Source: Glossina fuscipes
Taxonomy: Eukaryota; Arthropoda; Insecta; Diptera; Glossinidae
Length of the DNA stretch: 64,000 nucleotides
Assembly (NCBI RefSeq): GCF_014805625.2
Contig: NW_024003726.1
Location: 821,465-885,464, forward strand
Reading direction: 5' to 3'
In this document: one piece after another, positions 10,798 to 23,400 of the stretch
Position numbering within the stretch: position 1 is the first letter of the stretch
Layout of the letters: each line of letters starts with the position of its first letter
Made by a program: the position numbers and the translations under genes
The notes under the pieces: generated by a model
The model's database searches: none
Told to the model about the DNA's origin: nothing
The model's input: the letters and a program-made list of their open reading frames with translations, nothing else

Positions 10798-11409
10798 GAA
10801 GATGTGCGTGTGTGTGTGGTTGCGTAAAGTCTTGCAATAAGTTATTTCTTTGAACCAAGGAAGAGGCCCTTTGGTATTCAAGAGATCCCAAATTTCTTTC
10901 ATCGGCGTAGAGAGGCGTCGTACCATCGACACTCAATTAAGAAGTGTGTTATAGGATTCTAACAAAATATCAGCTTGTCCTACAATATCATATCGAATAA
11001 AACTTTATATACGGAAGTATAGAGGCGTTCTGATTAAAGGTTGACCCATCTCTAAAATTATTTCAACACTTTGCTTCCAAGACAAAAATTCGCTTTTATT
11101 TCACGAATATTGTTTTATACGTTTAACCACCTAAGATATTTTGTCTAATTCCTTTCAATTGTCACCACTAATGTTAATTACTTCTTCTATTTATTTTTAC
11201 GGACTTGCGCTAAAGTGTGCTGCTATGCTTTGGTTAGTCGCCGTTGCTATATGACCTAGCTCTCTCCTAATTTGTGGTCTGGTATTAGGTTGTTAACTTG
11301 CTGGAGTACTTAGGACTGGTGGTCCCAGGGTATTGGGGTTGGTCATTATGTTTATAGTTAATTCATTTGTGAAGTAACTTCTTATGCTAACAATCCCGAA
11401 TTCCTTATA
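10798..11409. other. Unassigned intergenic or intronic sequence
   Basis: No gene was recognised. The stretch 11000-11400 has a composition reminiscent of LTR or UTR sequence, but no terminal repeats or primer-binding site could be defined. Confidence 0.4.
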
Positions 11410-12014
11410 TTAGTTTGGGGAAAAAGAAATCCATTATTTTTTCGGTAGATGGTTGCACTGGTAGATTTCTCGTAAAGTATCGATGAAACAATTTCATATT
11501 TATGCTCGTTGGAAAGGTGACATTTCGCAGTANNNNNNNNNNNNNNNNNNNNNNNNNNNNNNNNNNNNNNNNNNNNNNNNNNNNNNNNNNNNNNNNNNNN
11601 NNNNNNNNNNNNNNNNNNNNNNNNNNNNNNNNNNNNNNNNNNNNNNNNNNNNNNNNNNNNNNNNNNNNNNNNNNNNNNNNNNNNNNNNNNNNNNNNNNNN
11701 NNNNNNNNNNNNNNNNNNNNNNNNNNNNNNNNNNNNNNNNNNNNNNNNNNNNNNNNNNNNNNNNNNNNNNNNNNNNNNNNNNNNNNNNNNNNNNNNNNNN
11801 NNNNNNNNNNNNNNNNNNNNNNNNNNNNNNNNNNNNNNNNNNNNNNNNNNNNNNNNNNNNNNNNNNNNNNNNNNNNNNNNNNNNNNNNNNNNNNNNNNNN
11901 NNNNNNNNNNNNNNNNNNNNNNNNNNNNNNNNCCCAAATCGGACAATCCGAAGCATGTTAAATAAAGTCCTGAAGTTCAAATAAAAATAATGGATTTCTT
12001 TTTCCCCAAACTAA
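11410..12014 (+). mobile_element. mariner copy 1 (interrupted by a 400-N assembly gap)
   Basis: It begins TTAGTTTGGGGAAAAAGAAA and ends in the inverted form (TTTCTTTTTCCCCAAACTAA), flanked on both sides by TA (11408-11409 and 12015-12016), the mariner target duplication. The sequence on both sides of the gap matches the ends of the complete copy at 27332-28599, including the 3' coding end (GGACAATCCGAAGCATGTTA). Only about 205 real bases are present; the transposase cannot be assessed. If this copy is full length, the true gap is nearer 1.06 kb than 400. Confidence 0.9.
11533..11932. other. Assembly gap (400 N) inside mariner copy 1
   Basis: There are exactly 400 N, the same length as the gap in mariner copy 3, so the size looks like a placeholder. 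Translations across it are meaningless. Confidence 0.95.
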
Positions 12015-12029
12015 TATTATTAATTTTCT

Positions 12030-12440
12030 TATGGTATTGTTATAAGCTTCGCTTTTGTAAGATACAGTCCGTATCATTGGATCGTGAACATTTTGATCAA
12101 GAGAAATAAGCTTCAAAGTTTATTTGATTTACAATTATATTCCTTAACAGTAGGATCATATATTTCCAATTATGTTCATTGAATGTAGAATTATTCACAA
12201 TTTATTTTGGCCGTCCTCTCAACTTCTATGTTCTTGCCCAAATAACTCTTGCTTCCACAAATGTTCTATTTATATACATATTTGCCATCATATTACTAGT
12301 ACCCAATTTTATAGTTTTATTTTTAATTCGTTAACCTGCTTTCTGGTACTCGTTTTCCTAGGCCGGCAGCTACATGCAACGAATGTGCATTTAGTTTTTC
12401 CCTCTTTAGGGATTATATTCCGTAATTGTGTTTCTTACAT
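12030..12440 (+). repeat. Dispersed repeat of unknown type, copy 1 (empty of the solo LTR)
   Basis: Three blocks match the segments at about 35290-35400 and 36468-36710: aagatacagtccgtatcatt, acaatttattttggc and the stretch around cggccgg...atgtgcattt. The second copy contains a 1.06-kb insertion that this one lacks. At the equivalent position here the sequence reads aatgtagaattattcacaat, the empty-site form. The repeat itself has no recognisable coding domain. It may be an old LTR or a non-autonomous element. Confidence 0.75.
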
Positions 12441-13420
12441 TTATGTTATAAAAAACTTACAGTAGAAATAATATACTATTGGTAGTTGATCATCCATTCA
12501 ATTTTTGTTTCTTCGATTTTATTGTTAATATTTTTTAGCAATTCTTCCAAAGTGGCTTCTGATACTGAAAACAGATTTCTTGTATAACTACATAACTTCT
12601 TGGCTGCGGCATTCCATGTCCTTACAGGATACTGTATGCCATCCTCTACTCGCCTCATTGAAAATTATTTTCATGTTTTCAGTTTTGGTTTTTGATAGTT
12701 CTTTCCAGTTCCTGGGGAGTGTGTTACTAGGGTTAGCAGCCAAGCGTTCGTTTTGCTTACGCTGTTACGATGTCTCTAAGAAATGGGACGATTATCGTAT
12801 TAAATATCTTCCCGTCGAAGGAGGAAAATCTATTTCCTCTTTCCTACATCCGCTTTAATGAAGGCGTGCTCTGCTTCTTCAAGGATACTTCTAAGCAACT
12901 GCAATTTGTTGGTAGTCCTAATGCCTTGGCATTGAAATGTGTTGCAACTACGAGCAGAGATTTGTTAGGAGCGCTTTCCATCTTTTTTCTCAACAGCTAG
13001 ACTTCGAGATGTGTCAAACTTGAAGGATATCTTCTCCAAATTGCTTAGCCATTTCTTGCTAAATGACCAAGCCTGGTCTCTGGGTGGTTGGATATCAATA
13101 TGCCGTCGATCAAGGGATTTTCAAACTATTTGCTCTCACAGTGTGTCTTGTCGAGCCTATTTTCTTTTCCTGTTGATAAGTGTCGTTTTAAACAGCTTGC
13201 AATAGCACCGCCATGTTTTTCCTGTCAGCGCTTGGCATCCGCTTGCAGAACATGCAGAACTTGGCGCAACCCTTCGCAATCTCCATCTCCTCCATTCTTG
13301 CATCAGTCGCACACATTTTTGTGCTAGGTGCCATATGATCAAACACAGGAGTTTTAATCGTCCAAGTGGAAGGCAATTATTGTGTATAGTCCCCGAACCA
13401 CTTTGCGCCCTTTTCAAATG
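12441..13420 (-). other. Coding-like but broken minus-strand stretch, unidentified
   Basis: Short minus-strand frames at 12476-12658, 13157-13417 and 13188-13376 have a less biased amino-acid composition than their surroundings. One contains a cysteine cluster (CAKFCMFCKRMPSADRK). This could be a retroelement gag remnant, but no family signature is complete and stops separate the pieces. I assign no function. Confidence 0.3.
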
Positions 13421-15823
13421 TAGCAGGTCAGCGACTACATGGATTTTTAAGGCATTTCATATGCAGTGCTTAGGGATTCGGTACCGCGCCTACTTTACGA
13501 CGTTTGGGCATTCATGTGTTGTAAGATACAAGCAAAGTATTGACAGGCAGCGCACGCACATATTTTTGCCAATTCCGGTCATATCGATGATTCGAGGGTT
13601 TTGAAGTATTCAGTTTATTTTTATTATTTAATATGTATTTTACTGGTGTTACCAGTTAGAGAGATTTACAAAGAGAGAGGAACAAGCATTGGAAAAGGAA
13701 TCTAGAAAATCATTCTAAAAATTTAAAATGAAGTGGCAATTATTAATTTTACTTTTCTACCTTTCAAGAAGATATTTTTGCTTTGGGAAATTTATTGCTT
13801 TAAAAGCTTCTCTCTCCTTGTCATAATTTAATTTTCAACTTACCCTCAATATGTGCTTTCGATCTTTTTTCTTAACCACAAACGATTTTTTTGCAACGTT
13901 CTTCCCTTTTTTAAAAGTTTATCCTTGTCCTTTTTTTCCACACTTTGTACTTTTAAACGAAACACACCAGGCTTTTCGACTTATCTGTCATTTAATATGT
14001 CTCTGCTCGGACGCCATGAGAGGATGCGAATTTATCACTTTTTAATTTAAGAAAAATTTCTATCCGAATAAATGATGCTGGTGAGCCGTTCAAATGTTCT
14101 TACCTCCGGCATGTTCCTTTCCCGTTGCTTTCTTTTGAAATAAAACTCTTCAGTAATCCTATTTCCCATGCATTAAGCATTAGAGAAAGTATACAAATTC
14201 CATATTTTAGATCCTAATTATAACAAATTACTATTAATTAAAATTTCCTATTTAGGATGGTTGTCAGACAGTACGGACAGTGTTTACCATGATTAATATC
14301 AATTGGACACCTGTTGTGTCGGATTTTATCCGATGGACACGGATTTTTATTTTACTTTTACACCTTGCCTCTACGACGGTTCAGTAAAAAAGAAGGAAGA
14401 GGAAATTATCTTCTTCTTCTCTTACGATTTTCATTTGGCCGATATTTCGGTATTTCAATCTCTTTCCATACGGCGGTACCGTACTCAGCAGTCCAGGTGC
14501 CACCTTTAATTAAGGTTAAATGTAAAATAACGTAAAATTTGTACTAAAATACTACGCTATGACATAAGGAATATCCATCCTACTATATATAGATCGAATG
14601 TAAAATATTCTTATAGGTAGAATATATATATGTATGTAAAAAATGTATTAAAAATATGCGGATAGAACGAGGATCTTAAGCTGCATATAGTCTTGAGTTC
14701 GGTAGGGAAATTAGATTATGAACGTTATATTAATTTTTACAAAGAATACTGAGTGGTAAAATACTTTATGATATTAGCTAAATTTTATAAAAAGAAAGTT
14801 TCTCTAAGGACGGACAGGAACATTGAACCGTATATTACTTACCAAAGTAAGTATGTCAGTAACACCGCCTATTAACTTCACCATAAAGCAAATATCTAGG
14901 ACAAAGCTTCATTTCTGAAATTAATAATATATAAGGATATAAATGGTAGATTACGTTCGTATGACGGCAGTGGGATAAGTTCATACCAAGTTAATTTCCT
15001 TACCGCATAAAGCGGAAACTGTTTTTATGAAGACACAACTGATAGAACTTGATAAGAGGGAAAACACAAAAGTTCTGGGTTCAGAAACAGTCTTTTTGTT
15101 ATTTGTGGGTCGTCAAATTTTTTACACCAGTTTCTTAGACCAACATTTATACACTGATTTAGCTTTATTTAAGATTTAATCCATATATAATTTGAAGCGA
15201 AGTTAATGGTCCAACAGAATGCCTAGATTAATTTGCACGTTTATGTGAAAGGGTATATGAATTTATGAATAGAGTGTATATGAAGTTATGAATACATATC
15301 ATGTTGGTAGCTTCTCAGATTTCCTTTGGTTTAATATCATAGAGTTTAACAAGCACATTGTGACTAAGTCATTCAAATCAGAATGATGGTGACGCGAGTA
15401 AGGTTGAGCTGAAGGAAAAGAACGTTTTGTCGTCATCAGCAGACATTCAGAAAAGGAATGACTTAATAGTTGATGGAAAATGATTAATGTACAGGATAAA
15501 CAAAAGTGAAGTGAAAAGTTAAGTTGTCATCAAAAAACACTTCTAAAGACTCAAGTAATAAATAAACAAGACTTTGTTAAATTCTTCGTGTGGATACTGG
15601 AGTGGGCGTTTATTATTATAGCAGACAAAATTACTACAAATTACAAATAAAGTTAAACTATAAATTTAAGATTCATATATACATAAATAAGCATGCAAGC
15701 CGCTTGGAATGGTGCACCTCCCTTCCACAGAACCAATCGAGAACGTAGATGTAAGTAAACCCAAATTTGGTAATCGTGGCAACCGACACCGGCGGAGCCG
15801 CATTTACTATCAAATCCATTAGT
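13421..15823. other. AT-rich sequence, no gene recognised
   Basis: Only short frames without motifs occur (for example 13851-14050 and 14303-14535). I see no RNA genes or terminal repeats. About 15690-15740 has a locally GC-richer patch that could be a small exon or repeat edge, but nothing supports a call. Confidence 0.5.
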
Positions 15824-15836
15824 TATTTGGATTCAA
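15824..15836. repeat. Target-site duplication, 5' side, of the I-like element
   Basis: The 13-mer TATTTGGATTCAA is repeated exactly at 20368-20380, beyond the TAA-repeat tail. Duplications of roughly 10-14 bp are typical of I-type elements. Confidence 0.9.
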
Positions 15837-16144
15837 CATATCCGACAACGGCAACTCTGCTCAAGCGCGTGGTCATATTTTTCTCTTTGCGAAAAAATTT
15901 TTGCAATTTAATTTCTTTATTGCGTTTTTAAAAGTTTTCAAACTTATTAAACTTTATTGAACTTTCTGTGTGTTTATTGCGAAAAGTGTTCATCACGGAT
16001 ACGGTACGTGTTTTCCTTTGAATAAATTTAAAAAAAAAAAAAAAAAAATTAAAAACATCTGACATTTTATTTAGTAGTTTCCCAAACCTTTTCTAGTGCG
16101 TGGTTATCTCACAAATAATAAACAATAGACAACAATAAGGCATA

Positions 16145-17417
16145 ATGGCCTCGGGGCCGCCAGATAAAAACTCGAATAGATTTCATCTATTAGGTGACAC
16201 ATCCCTCCAAAGAAAAAAAAGTAAAAATTCCGATTTTCCGGTGTTGCCAATCAGTGATATAACCCCTATTGATAAAAAATATATTGTTATTTCTTCAACC
16301 GATGCTAGAATAACAATTTCCCAAATAAGCCCTTTTGCTATAAAAAAAGCTCTAGATAGCATTACAACATACATCGACTCCATCTCGATTCTACGCGATG
16401 GGAATTTACTGGTCCTCGCTGAGAACCGGCGAGCTAATCTATGCTATTTCAGCTAAACTACATGAGAAACTTAACTCGGTTCGAGGCGTAATTTATGCCC
16501 CTTGCTTAAAGCATGTGCCGGAAGATGAAATTGTCCGCGAAATGGGCAATCAAGGAGTGACTGAAGTATATAAATTTACCAAACTGAATGATGACGGAAA
16601 AACACGCTCTCCTACAGGAAGGATTATTTTAACTTTTGATCGCTATCGATTACCGCGAACAGTTGATGTGGCGTGGTATAAATGTAAAGTAGAACTATAC
16701 ATCCCAAATCCTATGAGGTGTAAAAATTGCCAACGCCTGGGTCATACGGCAAAAAGATGCACTAATGCTGCATCTTGTGCTAACTGTGGTCATCCTCCAC
16801 ATACTGAAAGCTGTACCCGTAGTTTCTGCATAAATTGCAATGATCAACACTCTGCGTTAGAAAAACAATGCCCACGTTTTGTACAGATGCGTGAAATACT
16901 AAAAATCAAAACAGAAAATTACTGTAGCATGGGCGAAGCGCGACGCACATACCGGGAAAGAAATCCATCTGTAGCCCATGGAATTGGCAAAAGTAATACC
17001 TACGCTGCTGTTGCCTCGCAAATCGAGCCTAGTAAGACTTTAACTCCAACTGCTTCCAATGAAAAACCTGTTCCACCATTAACCAAAAATTATATTGCGA
17101 AACCAGTTACATCACCCGCCAAAGATAATATTGAAAAAACCAAAGCAACTGCAAATATTGAAAAAATTAAAACAACAACACATATGCTAAAATCTAATAT
17201 ACCAAATTCTCCAGAATCTCCACCTCTCAACTTTACTCAACAAAACACAAGTGGTAATGAATCCATTCTTTCATCCCTCAATCAACCTTCAATTTCAAAT
17301 TATTCACGTGCGCTAACTCGTTCAAATGTACTAAATCACCTAAATACAGATTATTCTGCTGGTAAGAAAAATTCCTATAGCGACCTTCTCGACGAAGACG
17401 CTGACATGTCAACTTAA
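16145..17417 (+). pseudogene. I-like ORF1 (gag-like nucleic-acid-binding protein), frameshifted
   Basis: It starts at ATG 16145 (MASGPPDKNSNRFHLL). The first frame runs to 16456 and the second, from about 16435, continues to 17417, so one indel near 16435-16440 breaks an otherwise continuous protein of about 420 residues. The zinc region (about 16717-16880) has three knuckles: CKNCQRLGHTAKRC, CANCGHPPHTESC and CINCNDQHSALEKQC. A threonine, serine and proline-rich tail follows. In I-type elements this protein coats the RNA; that role is taken from the family. Confidence 0.85.
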
Positions 17418-17458
17418 CCCTCCCTCCACTCTGCTTACATGTCATTATAATTAAATAA

Positions 17459-20248
17459 AGTTTTTAAAATTCTACAATGGAACATTAAGGGATTTATTAA
17501 TCATTTTGATGAACTCCGTACACTCATAAGTGATTTTAATCCAACCTTTCTTTTTTGAGGAAAAATAAAATGGATCTATGGCAGCGCTTTAAGAGATGTC
17601 CTGATCAGAATCACTTGTTATTATACAAAAAGGCCAATGCTCTATTCAGGAAGGAATTACGGAAATCAAAGGCACTTAGTTTCGAACTTTTCTCGAGACG
17701 AATTCACAGAAATACATCAATGAAAGTTGTCTGGAACAAAATCAACAGACTTAATGGGACTTCAAACCTGAACGAAATTTCTGCCATCTGCGCTCCCAAT
17801 GGATTTTTAACTGACGCAGATGAGATTTCTAATTACTTTGGGAAAGTGTGGTGTGAATACTCCTCTGACAGCAACTTCTCCAGTGCTTTCATTGAAAATA
17901 AAAGGACTCCAATATCTCTTTCAAATAATATCGAAGACACCTGGTCTAGACCGCATCTCATACCAAATGATCAGTGCTACGTCTAAGTCTAGTAAAAAGA
18001 AATTGCTGGACCTATATAATACGGTATTTATGACTGGCCATATACCCTACATGTGGAAACTGGCAACAGTTGTTCCAAAGTCAAAATATGTCTCCATCGC
18101 ATCAGATTATCGCCCAATTTCTCTTTTATCTTGCCTCTCTAAAGTATTAGAGAAGATTATGGCATCTAGATTATCTTGGTTTCTTGAGTCCAACAACCTG
18201 ATAACAAAGCAACAAGTTGCTTTCAAGCGGGGTAGAGGGTGCATCGACGCTCTGTTACATATTGATTATTTCACAAGCAAAGCAATTTCCCAACGAAATC
18301 ATGTAACAATTCTCTCAATTGATTTCGAAAAAGCATTTGACAGAGTTGGTCTTCATGTTATCTTAAGACTTTTGAAATCATGGAATGTCGGACCCAAATT
18401 CTTCAACTACATCAAAGCATTCATGTCGCATCGGCGGTTCAAAGTTAGAATCAACAATCATCTTTCTGATTCCTTTCCACTAAAGAGTGGCATTCCGCAA
18501 GGATCTCCTCTCTCTGTCATGCTTTTCCAGATCGCCTTCAACGAAATTAACAAAATTCTTTGCCGTTTACCAAGAGTGGAACATTGTCTCTACGCGGACG
18601 ATGTATACATTTTTACAAAAGAAAACGACAACACGAAAGCAATCAACATCTTCGAATCTATTGGACGAGAGATCTCCGTATGGGCAAACTCGTCAGGAGC
18701 TAAAATTTCTATACAAAAACCAAAAATGCACATTTGTCGAAAACAAATGTGCGATGCAGGAAACCTACTGATGCATATTAACGACTTACCAGTACTAAAT
18801 GTGCAGACTCTCCATGTTCTCGGGCTCACGTTTTCCAACAATTATCGTTGGAAAGCACACTGCCTTCGGTTAAAAAACTCCCTTTTAACAAGGGTAAATT
18901 TCATACAGTACGTTGCTTGGAGAAGCCATGCGCATATTAACACTATCGCTTATCTTACCAAAATGCTTGTGTTAAGCAAGATTGACTATGCTTTGATAAT
19001 TTATGGCAATAGCTGCAAATCTAATATCAACATCCTTAGACCGGTCTATCACCAAGCCGTCAGAGCAAGTTGTTATGCTTTTCGGACGACGCCCATAAAT
19101 AATATTATAATTGAAACTGGTCTCCCAACTTTAGAAAATAGACTGTATGAGTTAAAAGCTAAAATAGTCCCTAAGCTTCTTAATTCAAACAAATCCATTC
19201 TCGGTGATGACGTAAGAAAGATTATTATTTCGAAGAAAATTCCAAAGTCACCATCTGCAATTGACCATTGTTCGTGCATCGCAAACGAATTGAACATTCC
19301 CTAAAAAATTTCCCGCTCTTTTGGTGTTAAACCTCCCTGGATTTTGAAAGACTGCTCCTTTGACATCTCACTGTCTATGCACAAGAAAGAAGATACTCCA
19401 AATTACGTCTTCAGGAATCTAATAGCTGAAAAAACCCAAGTATTGGACAGTACTGGTTGGAATCTTTTGTACAGAGACGGCTCAAAATCTCCTGGTCTGC
19501 CTCCTGCTTGTGCGGTGGTAGATGCTACAGGACTGGTTCTTCTCAACCACATATTTCACGAAAGTACTTCAACTTTCACAACCGAAGCCAGAGCTATCCT
19601 TCACGCTGCCAACCTTGCCCATAAAAACAAACTCAAAACCGTTATTGTTACTGACACTTTGTCTGTATTACAAGCTGTTCGGAATCCTTCGACTTCGAGA
19701 TGGAGCACCATCAACAAATTAAGGAATATAATTACTACACCCGACGGAAAAATTAAAATGTTATGGGTACCAAGTCACATCGGTTTACTGGGAAATGAGC
19801 AGGCTTATCGAGCGGCAAAGTATGCTGCTTCTGCTCCTTTAATTATGGATGATGTCATGGAAGAGTTCGATCTTCAAAGATACATTGGAAGAAAAGTTAA
19901 AGAGAAAATTGCAGAAGGAAATTTACAATACCATCATCAACACTACTCTTGCATTAACCCTCAATTAACTCCATCTCTATACCCAACAAATGTTGAGAAA
20001 ACCAAGATCCAAACATTCTCGAGAATTGGCCTTGGTCATACAATTGCAACTCACCAATGGATCCTAAAGAAGTCTTCTTCCCCAATCTGCAGTTGTGGAC
20101 AAACTCTTACTATAAAGCACATTCTCTGCGACTGCCTCAACTTTTCCTTGGCTAGGCGATTAACCCTTTGAATATACTACAATCAGTTTCAGAACAGAAT
20201 ATCAATTCTATACATTACTTTATTAATACTACTAAGCTCATTATCTAA
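17459..20248 (+). pseudogene. I-like ORF2 (endonuclease stub, reverse transcriptase, RNase H), disrupted
   Basis: The first strand of the endonuclease is visible near 17465 (LQWNIKGF) and is cut off after about 90 nt. The remaining endonuclease is deleted and the frame resumes at 17555 in the pre-RT linker. A frameshift near 17935 leads into the RT frame (17820-19304): YRPISLLSCLSKVLEKI, LSIDFEKAFDRVG, SGIPQGSPLSVMLFQ and the catalytic CLYADDVYIF. A single in-frame TAA at 19302 precedes an RNase H domain in the same frame (19344-20171): LYRDGSKSPG, TTEARAILHA, VTDTLSVLQAV and WVPSHIGLLGNEQAYRAAK. A C-terminal CSCGQTLTIKHILCDC motif follows. A last frameshift near 20160 separates the tail, whose stop is at 20246-20248. 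It is dead but well preserved. Confidence 0.88.
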
Positions 20249-20367
20249 TGTACATTTTATTATTCTTTTTTATAATTAGAGCCGATAGCCTGTGCTGCTA
20301 GTGCTCAATGTCTTTTTTTAGCCTAAGAATTCATTTCATTAGTCTAAAATTAAAATAATAATAATAA

Positions 20368-20380
20368 TATTTGGATTCAA
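20368..20380. repeat. Target-site duplication, 3' side, of the I-like element
   Basis: This is an exact copy of TATTTGGATTCAA, abutting the TAA-repeat tail. Confidence 0.9.
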
Positions 20381-20454
20381 AGTTAGTTTAAATGGGACAT
20401 GGGAATGGGACTTGCATTAAGTAGCACTGTTTTAATAGTTTTGAATGAATCAGA

Positions 20455-23400
20455 AATTGTGATCAAGTGATAGACTTTATTTAAATTACCGCAAGCAACT
20501 TTGAGCGGGTTAAACAACTCGTAATTGTATATACAACGATTAAGCGTAATAAATATAAAGTGCTTAAAAGGGCGATTGGAATATTAAATCGTATCTCCCA
20601 AAGTAATCTCGGCGAATCAACACTTCCATTGATTACCTAAATTAAGAAGCTAACACCCAGAATAAACCTACGTCTCTCAAGTGAATGTAAGGATATCCGT
20701 TGAAGCCTATTTTCATGCGGCGGCAAAGGAACAAGTCGGTCGCTGCCCAAATTACTAAGCGCAAACAACGAGAATTTTTTCTGAAGAGTTTCTAATGAGT
20801 CAACGTAATATCTATAAGAAGGAAACCACATAACCGAGGCATGGTAAGCTACCTAAGCACAGGTATAGACTTTTTTATGTAACAACACCATCTCATTGGG
20901 CCAACGTTTAATAAAGCCAAGCATTGACCTATCTTTAGTTAAGGAACGTTATATACGCACATTAAAAGGTCAAATAACACCCCCACGTCTATGTGCGACT
21001 CCACATCTTCTAACTTGTGAGAATCATTGAAATACACCGAATTATATGACGACGTTCTTGAGAACGACACATTCTTGCACATCTTTAGATTTCGTTTCAT
21101 AAAATTTACCGAGTACCATGCGACCTACTTATTTAGATCATTTCGAAGTTGACGTGAATCCAACTCCGAGCAAAATGTGTTAAACAGTTTAACATCATCA
21201 GCATACATTAATATCTGACTGAATTTGATCACCGAGGGCAAGTCATTAAGGTATAAGTTGAATAATAAGGATCCTAATGGCTTCCTTACGGTGTACCCTA
21301 CGTCAACGGGAAGTCATTCGAGGAAATGCTATTAAACAAAATTCTGAATGATCTATTTTTTAGAGAAGAAATTATCCATTTCACTAAATGGGCAGGAAAA
21401 TCCGAGGCCTGCAGTTTAAAAATCATTAAGCTTTAGTTAACCAGGTCAAACACTTTACGTCCAAGCGAGCGGCACCAGTAAAAGCCTTCGACATATGGCA
21501 AGTGAACTCTAATAGATTCGAGACCGCAGATCCTTTTCGAAAGCCATGCTGGAAAGGAGAAATCTATGATTTCATGGCAAAAGCTAGATACTGGCTATAC
21601 GCTCAAACAATTTTGGTAGGAGACTCAACAGGGAAATGGTCCCATAGTTCTCTACATTGTGCCTGTTTCCGCTTTTGTGAATTTGAATAAGAAGGCCAAC
21701 ACAAAGGGAAACCACCTAGTTTCGAGGAAAAACTACAAACTTTTCAAATTACACCACTTAGTTCAACAAAGCATGATCTAAGAATACACGATAGAACCCT
21801 ACCAGGTTCGGGCGCACAACTATACCTTAGAGAGCTCATTTCTTCCAATATATTATTTGCGGAAATGATCGATTTGGAAACAAGAGCAAGTTTACTATCG
21901 GGTACGGGTAGTGTGAACTTGAATCAAACTTAGCAGTTGACTAGTTGCGACAGAAATAATCAGCAAACAGGTTTGCGGTTTCAATCCCATGGTAAGAAAC
22001 TTAGGAGGGATATATAGAGAGTTTGCTTTTGAAGTTAGCAAACTTTTGAGATTAACAAGCAATGAGGATTTTATAAACTGTAGGTGTCTACGGTAATAAA
22101 GGTGGTTGAGATAATTAAATCTATTCTCTGCAATAGAGTAAGCAAGATGATCGAAAGCTGAACCACTTTTCATAAATTTTTTACAAAGTTTCCTTTTTCT
22201 CTTTTTGTAAATATTTTATTGCACAATTAAACCATGGAGGATACTTGCTTCGAAGGCATAGGTTCTTGATTGGAATAGCCACAGAAATAGCAGTGTTTAA
22301 CGCATTATAGAACGATGACATTACAGTATCAATATTTCCTACTGAGAAATCAAGCTTAGTGTGTGGAAGGAAAGTTTGCAGCAATATGATATCAGGTTTC
22401 TTAAAATCATAGTGATTGTTTGTTAAACATGGATTTGGATCCATAAAATTGATCCACGATTCATTCGGCCAATTGTGAAGAATTATACTTAAAGCTGAAT
22501 GATGTGAATCTTCAGGCAAGCTGAAAAGGGAGACACAGAGATATAGCTGCCTCCGGGACATTGACAAAGCATAGGTCAATTGCTATCAAATTGTTCATTA
22601 AGAAACAGTTTAACTTTATCAGATGTAGAACCATACCACCGGAATCTTCACAATAACTCCAGTTCACTTGTGGCAGGTTGAAGTCCCCCAACGCAATGAT
22701 TATATCCGTAGGTTTAGACTAATCGACAACCCGTCTGATGAGGGCAGCATGTGAGATTGAAATATTTGCATTTGGGGAAATATGGGAGCAAGTTATCTAA
22801 AACTGCTTATTTGCTAATATTAACCGAATGGCGATAAATTCAATGTCAGAAGGAGTACGAGAATAGCTTAAGTACCACGGGGCTGAAGCTGACACAGCAA
22901 TTAGTACGCACCCGCTATGGGATTTAACCTACCTTTTTTGAATACCTGCAACGAGTTATGAAAAAGTTCAGATGAAAATAAGTCAGCCTTTAACCATGTT
23001 TCAGTAAAGACCAAACAAGAGAACTCCGTCCAAACTGAATTTAAAAATATTAAGCGAATCTTTGAGTTTAGGCCTCTACCATTTTGATAGATATAAGGTA
23101 ATGTTAATGGGCTTAAAGAACCTTTTATTTCTTTGTAGCCGAATGTCGAGCCACGCTCGTGTTTCAATGCTGATCTCTAGTCAAGAATTCCTTAAGCTGG
23201 TCAAATTGAATTATTTAAAAAGATTTCAGTATGCTCAGTCGGACGCAAAAACGGCGAATTTGGTCTGGGTTGCGAAAGGACTAATTTAAATATGCTAACC
23301 CTTTTCAAATCAGATAGGGCTTTTAAAGCAAGATAACTTTTTACATTACCCACCGACGTGTCAGGCAATAGCCTTTACACAAACATTGCCTTCCTAGGAG

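Larger units (their letters stand above)
15837..20367 (+). mobile_element. I-like non-LTR retrotransposon, 5' end present, coding regions broken
   Basis: The element is bounded by 13-bp direct repeats, starts CATATCCGACAACGGC and ends in a TAA trinucleotide tail (about 20351-20367). I-clade elements likewise end in TAA repeats and carry an RNase H domain. Layout: about 300 nt of 5' leader, ORF1 with three zinc knuckles, then ORF2 with a stub of endonuclease, reverse transcriptase, RNase H and a C-terminal CCHC-like motif. ORF1 has a frameshift. ORF2 has lost most of its endonuclease by internal deletion near 17555 and has further shifts and stops. A 5' end at the target duplication means the insertion was probably full length and decayed afterwards. 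Confidence 0.9.

Noticed and set aside
11405..11984. Long open frames spanning 11405-11984 and 45014-45878 made largely of X
   Set aside because: They only exist because runs of N contain no stops. The real sequence is mariner termini and transposase C-terminus.
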